Below, piece after piece: positions 44,574-54,021 of a stretch of DNA of 64,000 bases. The notes under the pieces were generated by a model. It was not told where the DNA came from. It did not search any database and was given only the letters and a program-made list of their open reading frames with translations. Source of the DNA: an uncultured Oscillospiraceae bacterium (GTDB lineage Bacteria; Bacillota; Clostridia; Oscillospirales; Ruminococcaceae). Position numbers and translations under genes: made by a program. The stretch is taken from positions 124,001-188,000 of the forward strand of contig UQMF01000003.1 in assembly GCA_900542145.1 (NCBI GenBank), given 5' to 3'. Each line of letters starts with the position of its first letter. Within the stretch, counting starts at the first letter, position 1.

Positions 44574-46829
44574 ATGTCAGAAAAGACCGCCGTCCTGGAA
44601 CGCAGGGCGGTATTTACCGGAAGAGCCGGAAGCCCGGACATCGGCAAAGCAGCGGTGTGGGCATTATGCGGACTGCTGATGGAGCTTGGCTCCGGCGGAG
44701 GCGCGCCCGGCTCCTCCGCACTTGCGGCAGGGCTTCGCGGAGGGAGCGTGTGGGTCTACGCCGGGGGAGCCGCCGGGGCGCTCCTGCGCGGATTCCCCGG
44801 GGGATTCACGGGGCTGGGCGGACTGGTGATAGCCTTCGCCGGGAGATTCATTCCCCGGACGCGGAGCGTTAAGGTAAACAGCTTGATGCAGGGACTTGTC
44901 GCGGCGACCGCGGCGTTCTTCCCGGCGTGCGCGGATTACGTCAGCCCGTCGGCGCTCCTCAGCGGTATTATTTCCGGACTGACCGCCGGAATATTCGCGG
45001 CATGCGTAATGCTGCTGCACGAACAGGTGACCGTGCGCGGATTCGACCCGGCGGAGAACTACGACTGCGCCCTCGCCGCGCTGACCGCCGGGCTTGTATT
45101 CATGACCCTCGGCAGGCTGGACTACCCTCCCTGCAACACAGGCAGGCTGCTGGCGGCGTACTATCTGATGAGGTGCACGCAGCAGCGCGGCGCGGCGCAG
45201 GGAGCCGTCACCGCTGCGGCGGCGGTATTCGGGCTGTGCGCTTCCGGGTGCGCCGGGGCGGTGGAATCCGGGGCGGTGTGCCTTGCCGCGGTCGTAAGCT
45301 CCGGGCTGTGCCGCTTCGGGAGGATCACCCGGGCGGTCGGGGCGCTGTTCACGGGCTGCGCGCTGACCCTCGCCGCCGGAGCTGACGGCGACAGCTGGCG
45401 CGTATTCGCGGAGCTTGCGGCGGCAGGCGCTGCGTATATTATAGTACCCCAGCGGAAATCTGCGGCAGAGCGTGGAATAACCGAGGACGCCGCCGCGCTG
45501 ATGATGAGAGAGCGCCTGAATTTCGCCGCCGGGGCGCTGACCGGGGTGAACTCCGGGCTGGAGGCTGCGGCGGACACCCTGGAGCGCCGCTACTGCGAGA
45601 GCCTGCCCCAGGTGGCGGACAAGGCGGCGGACCGCGCCTGCCGGGGCTGCCCGAACAATATGGTGTGCTGGGGGCAGAAATACGAGCTGTTCCACCGGGA
45701 ATTCGACCGGCTGGTGAAAGTACTGCGCTCCGGCGGCGAGCTGTCGGTGCAGTCCCTGTCGCCGATGGCGGCGGCGGAATGCATAGACCGGGACGGGGTC
45801 ATCATGGCAGTCCGCAAAGCCTACGGGCAGTATCTTTCCGCGTCCGGGGAGCAGCAGCGGATACGGGAGCTGCGCCGGGTGTATTCCGGGCAGCTGACCT
45901 CCCTCAGCGGAATACTCGCGGACATGGGCGCTGCCGCCGGGAGGATACGCACCGGAAGCCGGACTGCGGAGCGCCGCGCGGAGAAAGTCCTCCGGGACTG
46001 CGGGCTCTCCCACCCGGCGGCGTTCGTGACCCTCACGAAGAGCGGCAGAATGCGGCTGGAGGCATACGGCACCGGAGAGCTATCCACCGAGAGGGAATAC
46101 CTCGGTGAGCTGCTGATAAGGGCGCTGGGGCGCGAACTGGACCTCCCGGAGGTGAGCAGCAGCGGCGGCAGAGTGCGCGTGACGGCTTCCCAGAGGGCGG
46201 CGATGTCGGCGGAAGTCGGCGCATTCCAGCTGTGCCGCGGAAAGAACCGGGTATGCGGCGACTGCTATGACAGCTTCACCGACCCGACCGGGGCGCTTTA
46301 CATCGTGCTTTCGGACGGAATGGGCACCGGCAGCCGGGCGAGGATAGATTCCGCACTGGCGTGCAGCATGGCTTCCCGGCTCATCAAGGGCGGTATTTCC
46401 CTGCCGGCGGCGCTGGAGATGGTGAATACGTCGCTGATGGTGAAATCCTCGGACGAGAGCTTCGCCACGCTGGACATCTGCCGGCTGGACCTGAACTCCG
46501 GGGAGTGCGTGATCTACAAGGCAGGGGCTGCGGCAAGCTACATCAGGAGCGCCGACCGCCTGCTCCGGGCGAGCGTTTCCTCGGCGCCTGCCGGGACAGG
46601 GGGCAGGGTCACAGTCCCGGCGCAGAAATTCCGCGTCGCCCCCGGCGACATGGTGGTCATGGCGACCGACGGCGCAGTCCTGGACGAGGACTGGCTCTCC
46701 AGGGAGCTTTCCCGGGGCGACCTCCGCACGCCGCAGGAGCTGGCGGAATTCCTGGCGCGCTCCGCCCGTTCCGCCGACTCCGGCCGCGAGGACGACATAA
46801 GCGTCATAACCGTCGCCGTGGGGAAATAA
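44574..46829 (+). CDS. spoIIE: Stage II sporulation protein E (PP2C phosphatase)
   Basis: 751 residues from ATG 44574 (AAAGGAAG). The N-terminal 300 residues hold about ten Ala/Gly-rich membrane helices, then a central region (about 310-520), and a C-terminal PP2C domain starting near DCYDSFTDPTGALYIVLSDGMGTG with catalytic D581, then DLRTPQELAEF and DDISVITVAV. SpoIIE dephosphorylates the anti-anti-sigma factor SpoIIAA in the forespore to release sigma-F and also acts at the polar septum. The gene is very GC-rich, which creates long antisense frames. Confidence 0.95.
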   Translation: MSEKTAVLERRAVFTGRAGSPDIGKAAVWALCGLLMELGSGGGAPGSSALAAGLRGGSVWVYAGGAAGALLRGFPGGFTGLGGLVIAFAGRFIPRTRSVKVNSLMQGLVAATAAFFPACADYVSPSALLSGIISGLTAGIFAACVMLLHEQVTVRGFDPAENYDCALAALTAGLVFMTLGRLDYPPCNTGRLLAAYYLMRCTQQRGAAQGAVTAAAAVFGLCASGCAGAVESGAVCLAAVVSSGLCRFGRITRAVGALFTGCALTLAAGADGDSWRVFAELAAAGAAYIIVPQRKSAAERGITEDAAALMMRERLNFAAGALTGVNSGLEAAADTLERRYCESLPQVADKAADRACRGCPNNMVCWGQKYELFHREFDRLVKVLRSGGELSVQSLSPMAAAECIDRDGVIMAVRKAYGQYLSASGEQQRIRELRRVYSGQLTSLSGILADMGAAAGRIRTGSRTAERRAEKVLRDCGLSHPAAFVTLTKSGRMRLEAYGTGELSTEREYLGELLIRALGRELDLPEVSSSGGRVRVTASQRAAMSAEVGAFQLCRGKNRVCGDCYDSFTDPTGALYIVLSDGMGTGSRARIDSALACSMASRLIKGGISLPAALEMVNTSLMVKSSDESFATLDICRLDLNSGECVIYKAGAAASYIRSADRLLRASVSSAPAGTGGRVTVPAQKFRVAPGDMVVMATDGAVLDEDWLSRELSRGDLRTPQELAEFLARSARSADSGREDDISVITVAVGK

Positions 46830-46839
46830 GAATCGGGAG

Positions 46840-46920
46840 CGACCTTGCCGGTCGGGAAATATCTGACGCATTCGCACGAGTTTTCAGCAGCAGTCAGATG
46901 TTTCCCTGTCAGCAGGGTCG
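46840..46920 (+). repeat. 81-base long hairpin downstream of spoIIE
   Basis: Two stem blocks separated by a 5/5 internal loop: CGACCTTGC (46840-46848) with GCAGGGTCG (46912-46920), and GGGAAATATCTGAC (46854-46867) with GTCAGATGTTTCCC (46893-46906). Each block has a single G-T pair; the loop is 25 bases. No strong T-run follows, so it is not a classical terminator. Confidence 0.65.
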
Positions 46921-47057
46921 ATCATCTTTATGCCCCTCTTTACTCCTTTAATACGCAAAAAACACACCGAGTTTACAGAAAGTTGAAAAGTGATGTGCAT
47001 AGTGCATAAATCGTCTAGGCTAAAAATGGCTAAAAACATGAAACCTTCACAAAACTA

Positions 47058-47086
47058 TTGAAAAAAAATAGCCGATGTGGTACAAT
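47058..47086 (+). promoter_or_regulatory. Sigma-A promoter of glgBCD
   Basis: TTGAAA (47058-47063), 17-base spacer, TACAAT (47081-47086). Predicted start near 47093, giving a leader of about 95 bases. Confidence 0.8.
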
Positions 47087-47103
47087 AATCACAAAGGATC
47101 ATA

Positions 47104-47146
47104 AGGCCGGAAGCGGCTTTTTGTTGATTTTTACGCCCGGAAGGGC
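47104..47146 (+). promoter_or_regulatory. glgB leader with terminator-like hairpin
   Basis: GGCCG-gaag-CGGCT followed by TTTTTGTTG (47104-47127), then CGCCC-ggaa-GGGC (47132-47145). The first could act as an attenuator at the very start of the transcript. Confidence 0.45.
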
Positions 47147-47187
47147 TGGATATGTGACCATAGCATAACGACAGGAGGTCTTGCAGT

Positions 47188-49355
47188 ATGGCTATCATCG
47201 TTCCGGAAAACTACAGTGTTCCGCTGCACCTGTTCCACCAGGGCGAAAATTCCCATGCGTATGAATTCTTCGGCTCGCACAGAGATGTGCAGGACGGGAA
47301 GCCCGGCGCCGTGTTCAGAGTGTGGGCACCGAACGCCCGGAGCGTCAGCGTCGTCGGGGATTTCGACCACTGGGACAGAGGCCGCCACCCCATGAACAAG
47401 ATAAGCGACGGCGGTATCTGGGAGCTCTTCGTTCCCGGGATAAAGCAGTACGACAACTATAAATACAGCGTGGAAAGCCAGGACGGGCTGATAAAACTCA
47501 AGGCGGACCCATACGGGTACCACATGGAGCTCCGCCCGAACACCGCGTCCAAGTTCTACGACCTGGAGGGATTCAAGTGGACCGACCAGAAGTACCTCGA
47601 TGAACTCCACGCAAAGAATATCTACGACAGCGCCGCGAACATCTACGAGGTCAACGCCGGCTCCTGGAAAAAGGACGGCGAGAACTTCCTCAGCTATAAG
47701 CAGCTCGCAAAGGAGCTTATCCCCTACGTCAGGAAAATGGGCTACACCCACATCGAACTCATGCCCATCGGCGAATATCCGTACGATGGAAGCTGGGGAT
47801 ATCAGCAGATAGGCTACTTCGCGCCCACCTCCAGGTTCGGCACCCCCCACGACTTCATGGAGTTCGTGGATCAGTGCCACGCCGCCGGAATAGGCGTCAT
47901 CATGGACTGGGTGCCTGCCCACTTCCCAAAGGACGCCGCAGGTCTGTACGAATTCGACGGCACCAGCTGCTATGAGTACTCCGACCCGCTCAAGCGCGAG
48001 CACAAGAACTGGGGCACCCACATCTTCGACTGGGGCAAGCCCGAAGTCCAGAGCTTCCTCGTTTCCAACGCCAACTACTGGATAGAGAAATACCACATCG
48101 ACGGTCTGCGCGTGGACGCCGTGGCTTCCATGCTGTACCTGGACTACGACCGTCAGAACGGCGAGTGGCGCCCGAATGCCTACGGAGGTCACGAGAACCT
48201 CGAGGCGGTGGCATTCCTCCAGAAGCTGAACGCCGCGCTGTTCCGCGAGCACCAGAACATCATGATGATCGCGGAGGAATCCACCGCGTGGCCCATGGTG
48301 ACAAAGCCTGCGGATATCGGCGGTCTGGGATTCAACTTCAAGTGGAACATGGGCTGGATGAACGACATGCTCCGCTATATGTCCATGGATCCGCTGTCAC
48401 GGCCATACAACCACAACCTCGTGACATTCTCGTTCTACTATGCGTTCTCCGAGAACTACATACTCCCCATCTCGCACGACGAGGTGGTTTACGGAAAGTG
48501 CTCCATGCTCGACAAGATGGGCGGTCCGAGGGATTTCCGCTTCAACTCCATGCGGACGTTCCTGGGATACATGACCGCGCACCCCGGCAAGAAGCTCATG
48601 TTCATGGGGCAGGAATTCGCCCAGTACAAGGAGTGGAACTTCCAGACCCAGCTCGACTGGGAGGTGCTGGAGTTCGAGCCGCACAGGAAGCTCCACGAAT
48701 ATGTCAGGGACCTCAACAGATTCTACGCCGACAATCCGCCGCTGTGGGAGTGCGACACCAGCTGGGAGGGATTCCACTGGATATCCAGCGAGGACAACGC
48801 GAACTCCGTCATTGCCTTCCGCCGTATTGCGCGGAACAAGGACGAGCTGATATGCGTGTGCAACTTCCAGCCGGTAAGGCATGAGATATACGAGATAGGC
48901 GTCCCCTACTACGCGGACTACGAGGAGGTATTCAACTCCGACGACGAGAAGTACGGCGGAACCGGCGTCACCAACGGCACCGTCACCGCCCGGGAGGAGC
49001 CTATGCACGGCGAGCAGTTCCGCATTACGCTGGATCTTCCGCCGATGTCCGCGATGTTCTTCAAAATAAAGAACAAGCGCACGCCCCCGAGTCAGCTTCC
49101 GGAATCCGCACAGGCGGAAGTCCCTGCCGAAGCGGCGGTCCCCGTGACGCTCCCCCTGCTGAACGAGGAAAGACCCGTCGTTGACGCCCCGGAGGAGAGA
49201 TCCGCCCCGGAGAAGCCGGCGGAGATCACCCGGAACGCCATAGGGAAGCAGAAAGCGGCTCCGTCAAAGCCCGGGGCAGAAACAGCCAGAACCGCCGAGG
49301 ACGGCGATCATCATACGAAAATCACGGCTCACAAAGTCGGGACAGGAGGAAATAT

Positions 49356-49359
<4 letters not shown>
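47188..49359 (+). CDS. glgB: 1,4-alpha-glucan branching enzyme
   Basis: 723 residues. N-terminal CBM48 domain (FRVWAPNARSVSVVGDFDHWD), then a GH13 barrel with D310 (DGLRVDAVAS), E363/E364 (IAEEST) and D431 (HDEVV) as the catalytic set. Creates alpha-1,6 branches in glycogen. The last 90 residues are an unusual Pro/Glu/Ala-rich, probably disordered tail. AGGAGGT precedes ATG 47188. The stop overlaps the glgC start (ATGA). Confidence 0.96.
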
Positions 49360-50561
<1,202 letters not shown>

Positions 50562-50583
50562 TAAGAAAGGAAGAGTTTTAGAT

Positions 50584-51708
50584 ATGGCAAGTATGGGCAA
50601 TGTTTTAGGACTTATTTTTGCTAATATGCACGAGGAGAACCTGCCGGAGCTGACAAAGTCACGAGCAATGGCGAGCGTTCCCTTCGGTGCCAGATACCGC
50701 CTGGTGGATTTCCCCCTCTCCAGCATGGTGAACTCCGGGATCACACAGGTGGGCATAATCACCCAGGCTAAGTATTACTCCCTGATGGATCACCTCGGAA
50801 TGGGCAGCGAGTGGGATCTCGCGAGAAAGACCGGCGGTCTGCATATCCTGCCGCCCTACGGCAGAAGCGACAACGGCGTCTACAGAGGACGCCTGGAGGC
50901 TCTCGCAGGCGCGGCGGAGTTCATTCACGAATCCGGCGCGGAATACGTTATCATGTCCGACAGCAACGTTGTGGCGAACATCGACTTCAGACCGATCATT
51001 GAGTTCCACGAGAAGAAGGGAGCGGATATCACCTGCGTTTACGGCACCGGAGTTTACGACGCAGAGCGCACCTCCAGGTTCACCGTGCTCGGCGTTGACG
51101 AGAACGACGCGGTTTACGACGTGCTCTCCAGACCCTCCATCAGCGGAGAGGTCAAGCCGGCGCTGAACATCTACGTCACCAGGCGCGATTTCCTTGAGAA
51201 CATAATCCGCGAATCCGAGTGCCGCAGCCTGTACAGCTTCGAAACGGATATCCTCCAGCACAAGCTGCACGACTTCAAGGTGTTCGGATACAAGTACGAC
51301 GGATATTTCGAGATAATCGACAGCATGAAGACATTCTACAAGGCAAACAACGACATGATGAACCGCGATGTGTGCCACAAGGTGTTCTCCATGTCCAAGC
51401 CCATCTACACGAAGGTAAGGGACGTTGCCCCGGCTAAGTACGGCATTGACGCCAACGTGAAAGGCTCTCTCATCGCAGACGGCTGCATAATCGACGGTAT
51501 CGTCGAGAATTCCGTGCTGTTCCGCGGAGTAAAGGTCGGCAAGGGCGCTGTCGTAAAGAACAGCATCGTTATGCAGGGCACCATCATTGAGGAGAAGGCG
51601 GCTCTCATCAACGGTATCACCGACAAGGACGTTACCCTCACCAAGAACCGCACCATTACCGGTTCCACTGAATACCCCGTGTTCATCACAAAGGGAGCGA
51701 CAGTTTAA
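50584..51708 (+). CDS. glgD: Glucose-1-phosphate adenylyltransferase-like subunit GlgD
   Basis: 374 residues, homologous to GlgC but with the catalytic nucleotide loop lost (start ASMGNVLGLIFANMHEENLPELT instead of LAGGQGSRL). It pairs with GlgC and changes its kinetics in Firmicutes. FGARYRLVDFPLSSMVNSGI and the C-terminal helix domain remain. AGGAAGAG upstream of ATG 50584, 22 bases after glgC. Confidence 0.95.
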   Translation: MASMGNVLGLIFANMHEENLPELTKSRAMASVPFGARYRLVDFPLSSMVNSGITQVGIITQAKYYSLMDHLGMGSEWDLARKTGGLHILPPYGRSDNGVYRGRLEALAGAAEFIHESGAEYVIMSDSNVVANIDFRPIIEFHEKKGADITCVYGTGVYDAERTSRFTVLGVDENDAVYDVLSRPSISGEVKPALNIYVTRRDFLENIIRESECRSLYSFETDILQHKLHDFKVFGYKYDGYFEIIDSMKTFYKANNDMMNRDVCHKVFSMSKPIYTKVRDVAPAKYGIDANVKGSLIADGCIIDGIVENSVLFRGVKVGKGAVVKNSIVMQGTIIEEKAALINGITDKDVTLTKNRTITGSTEYPVFITKGATV

Positions 51709-51730
51709 TTCGGAATGCTTAATCCGGAAT

Positions 51731-51804
51731 TATGGTATCGGCTTAGCCGATGATATCCAAAATCAATTCGGGGGCTGGAGGATTCCAGCCCCTTTTCGTT
51801 TTTT
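51731..51804 (+). terminator. Terminator of glgBCD
   Basis: GGGGCTGGA / TCCAGCCCC stem (51771-51792) followed by TTTTCGTTTTTT. A second hairpin with arms ATCGGC/GCCGAT (about 51737-51751) precedes it. Confidence 0.85.
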
Positions 51805-51939
51805 CGCACTTTTCTCGTGTCCGTGAATCAAACTTCCGGGGATTCCCTGATACTGTGAAAAAAGTAGCATTCTATTGTGATAATCGACAAAAAGTGGGCT
51901 GAAAATTCCGACAAACTATTCAAATTTGATAAAAACCAC

Positions 51940-51968
51940 TTTACAAACGCTGCCAACAGTGCTATAAT
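51940..51968 (+). promoter_or_regulatory. Sigma-A promoter of the phosphotransferase gene
   Basis: TTTACA (51940-51945), 17-base spacer, TATAAT (51963-51968). Confidence 0.8.
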
Positions 51969-52032
51969 ATAATCACAGAAACGGATCAGTAACCACTCAT
52001 GGGGAATGATTCGGGGAAAGGAAAGATGAATT

Positions 52033-52788
52033 ATGAAACTGAAGAATATGATCTCCGATGGCGAAAAGGTTCAGGTATTTGAGGCTGACGGCAAGGCTGT
52101 CAAGGTTTTCAAGGACCCGAACGAACCCAAAAGCGTGGTACTGTACGAGGCTCTCACCCATTCCAGAGTTGAGGAGACAGGCTGCAAGCTCGTTCCTCCC
52201 CTCGAAGAGGTTTCCAAGATCGACGGCAAGTGGGCGATCACATATAAGTACATAACTGGCGACACAATGGCAGACCTGATGAAGAAGGAGCCTAAAAAGG
52301 CTGACGAATACCTCGAGCAGATGGTAGATCTCCAGATCGAGATCAACGCCCAGCGCTCCCCCAAGATCAGCCGCCTGAAGGATTACCTCAAGCGCTCCAT
52401 CGAGGGACTGGACATGATCGACGACGTAAAGAAGTACGAACTTCTCACCCGTCTGGAGTCCATGCCGAAGCACGTTAAGCTCTGCCACGGCGAGTTCACT
52501 CCCGAGAACATCATCATCAACGACGAGGGCGTTTTCGTTGTAGACTGGCTCAAGGCAAAGCAGGGCAACGCTTCCGCTGATGTTGCCAAGACATATCTGT
52601 GGTTCTGCCTGAATCACCACACAGAGTACGCTGAGAAGTACCTCAAGCTGTACTGCAAAAAGACAGGCACCGCTATCAAGTACGTTCAGGACTGGCTGCC
52701 CATCGTGGCTGCCGCTCAGCTGAAGTTCAAGCGCCCCGAGGAGCGCGAGCTTCTGCTCACCTGGATCGACATTGCGGACTACGACTGA
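52033..52788 (+). CDS. Aminoglycoside/choline kinase-like phosphotransferase
   Basis: 251 residues with a kinase-like fold. The catalytic loop reads H152-G-E154-F-T-P-E-N159 and the metal-binding motif is VVD171WL. In APH/choline kinases the third position of the loop is normally Asp; here it is Glu. N-terminal lobe has the usual VFEADGKAVKVFKD. Substrate unknown: resistance, choline or another small molecule are all open. AAAGGAAAG precedes ATG 52033. It stands alone between promoter and terminator. Confidence 0.82.
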   Translation: MKLKNMISDGEKVQVFEADGKAVKVFKDPNEPKSVVLYEALTHSRVEETGCKLVPPLEEVSKIDGKWAITYKYITGDTMADLMKKEPKKADEYLEQMVDLQIEINAQRSPKISRLKDYLKRSIEGLDMIDDVKKYELLTRLESMPKHVKLCHGEFTPENIIINDEGVFVVDWLKAKQGNASADVAKTYLWFCLNHHTEYAEKYLKLYCKKTGTAIKYVQDWLPIVAAAQLKFKRPEERELLLTWIDIADYD

Positions 52789-52843
52789 TCACAACTCAAT
52801 AGTTTTCTCCTTACTTTAAATTGATTTATCGGGCATGACTCGA

Positions 52844-52879
52844 CCTCCCCTGGCGGATTGACAGGGGAGGTTCTTTTTG
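52844..52879 (+). terminator. Terminator of the phosphotransferase gene
   Basis: CCTCCCCTG / CAGGGGAGG stem (52844-52870) followed by TTCTTTTTG. Confidence 0.85.
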
Positions 52880-52890
52880 TCCGCGGATAC

Positions 52891-53331
52891 TCACGCGATC
52901 CCGGCAAGCAGCAGGAATCCCCGGGTGAATGCTGCCGCCGCCGCAATACTCAGAGGAGTACCCAGCAGGGTGGTGATATAGGCGTTCCGGTCGAAAACCC
53001 TCCCGGAGCGCGTCAGGAATAATCTCACGGGCTTCCCCGGGCGGTAGAGCCGGTCCCGGAGTATAAATTCCGCCGGGAAAACGTTGCGGTGCGCCTCCGC
53101 CCCGATCGTGTATTCCGCGCAGTCGAAGCGCCCTCCCTCGGAGAAGCCCGTGAACTCCCCCATGCGCCGCTGAGAGCGCAGCAGCATTCCCACGCATACC
53201 AGAAAGAACACCGCCGTGAACGCCGCCGCCAGCGCCACCAGCGCGATCCCTCCCAGCAGCAGATACCACAGGTCCACCCCGGCAAGCAGCAGTATCAGCG
53301 CCACCAGAACTATTCCCACTATGACCTCCAC
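52891..53331 (-). CDS. Small integral membrane protein
   Basis: 146 residues from a GTG start at 53331 (GGGGGG upstream). A longer ATG start at 53388 would lie upstream of the promoter at 53352-53380 and is rejected. Two hydrophobic helices near the N-terminus (VEVIVGIVLVALILLLAGV, and LGGIALVALAAAFTAVFFLV), a soluble middle (FDCAEYTIGAEAHRNVFPAEFILRDRLYRPGKPVRLF) and a final hydrophobic stretch. No family recognised. Confidence 0.75.
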   Translation of the reverse strand: MEVIVGIVLVALILLLAGVDLWYLLLGGIALVALAAAFTAVFFLVCVGMLLRSQRRMGEFTGFSEGGRFDCAEYTIGAEAHRNVFPAEFILRDRLYRPGKPVRLFLTRSGRVFDRNAYITTLLGTPLSIAAAAAFTRGFLLLAGIA

Positions 53332-53351
53332 GGAAATCCCCCCTTTCCTCC

Positions 53352-53380
53352 AGTATACCACGCCGGAGTTTTTTTGTAAA
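53352..53380 (-). promoter_or_regulatory. Sigma-A promoter of the small membrane protein gene
   Basis: Minus strand TTTACA (53375-53380), 17-base spacer, TATACT (53352-53357). Fixes the start of the gene at 53331. Confidence 0.75.
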
Positions 53381-53461
53381 GCGTGCAACCTTTTCGCCCC
53401 CGCCGCTGTTTTTATTTATAGAAGGGCGCTGAGTCTTTCGGATACGTTTCTCCTATTTTTC

Positions 53462-53492
53462 GCCGCACCTCGCCGGGTGCGGCACTTTTTTT
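53462..53492 (+). terminator. Orphan plus-strand terminator upstream of rnpB
   Basis: Perfect GCCGCACC / GGTGCGGC stem followed by ACTTTTTTT. No plus-strand gene ends here (the preceding one has its own terminator), so it may insulate rnpB or end an unseen short transcript. Confidence 0.7.
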
Positions 53493-53503
53493 GCGGCATG
53501 CCC

Positions 53504-53532
53504 TTGATTTTTTCGGAGATCCGTGGTATAAT
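53504..53532 (+). promoter_or_regulatory. Sigma-A promoter of rnpB
   Basis: TTGATT (53504-53509), 17-base spacer, TATAAT (53527-53532). Start expected near 53540. Confidence 0.85.
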
Positions 53533-53556
53533 AAAATGTAACACTGATTACAGTGT

Positions 53557-53897
53557 GGGACTTCATTATATGACCGCGGGGCTGGAAACAGCAATGAGGA
53601 AAGTCCGAGCACCACAGAGCAGGGTAACTGATAACATCAGCCGAGGGCGACCTCAGGGCAAGTGCAACAGAGATATACCGCAGCGCAAGCTGTAAGGGTG
53701 GAAAGGCGAGGTAAGAGCTCACCGGGGTGCAGGCGACTGCACTGCCATGTAAACCCTACCCGGTGCAACACCGATTGGTGCGGAGGTTCACGCGTCTGCT
53801 CGGCGCGCTTCGTTGAAAGGTGGCTTGAGCGTAATGGCAACATTGCGCCTAGATAGATGGTCATACACGACAGAACTCGGCTTACCGATGGAGTCCC
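53557..53897 (+). ncRNA. rnpB: RNase P RNA (bacterial class A)
   Basis: Conserved core sequences are all visible: GAGGAAAGTCCGAGCACC (P4 5' side), GTGCAACAGAGATATACCGC, AAGGGTGGAAAGGCGAGGTAAGAG, TAGATAGATGGTC and CAGAACTCGGCTTAC (P4 3' side). The ends are set by helix P1, GGGACTTCAT (53557-53566) with ATGGAGTCCC (53888-53897). The presence of the class A features GTAAGAG-CTCACC and the 341-base length agree. An ACACTG-atta-CAGTGT hairpin (53541-53556) comes just before P1. It is the catalytic subunit for tRNA 5' processing. Confidence 0.95.
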
Positions 53898-53935
53898 AGA
53901 AGCGAAACTTTGCGGAGAGATCCGCTGAATACATG

Positions 53936-53958
53936 ATCCCGGAAATAGTTTCCGGGAT
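53936..53958 (+). terminator. Likely rnpB terminator
   Basis: Perfect ATCCCGGAAA-tag-TTTCCGGGAT stem, 38 bases after the P1 helix. The T-run is weak (TTGCAG), so termination may be partial. Confidence 0.6.
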
Positions 53959-54021
53959 TTGCAGTATTATGCGCCGGCACTTGTTTATCCCATAAGAAGA
54001 AACGCCAGGAAAGGAATGCAC

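Larger units (their letters stand above)
46830..47187. other. 358-base region between spoIIE and glgB
   Basis: Holds a long imperfect hairpin (46840-46920), an AT-rich stretch without an ORF, the glgB promoter (47058-47086) and a leader with two small hairpins (47104-47121, 47133-47146). No RNA family recognised. Confidence 0.6.
51709..52032. other. 324-base region between glgD and the phosphotransferase gene
   Basis: Contains the glgBCD terminator (51731-51804) and the next promoter (51940-51968). The remaining 130 bases are AT-rich with no ORF or structure that stands out. Confidence 0.6.

Noticed and set aside
53332..53388. An upstream ATG start for the small membrane protein
   Set aside because: It would lie upstream of the -10 box of its own promoter, and the GTG at 53331 has the ribosome site.
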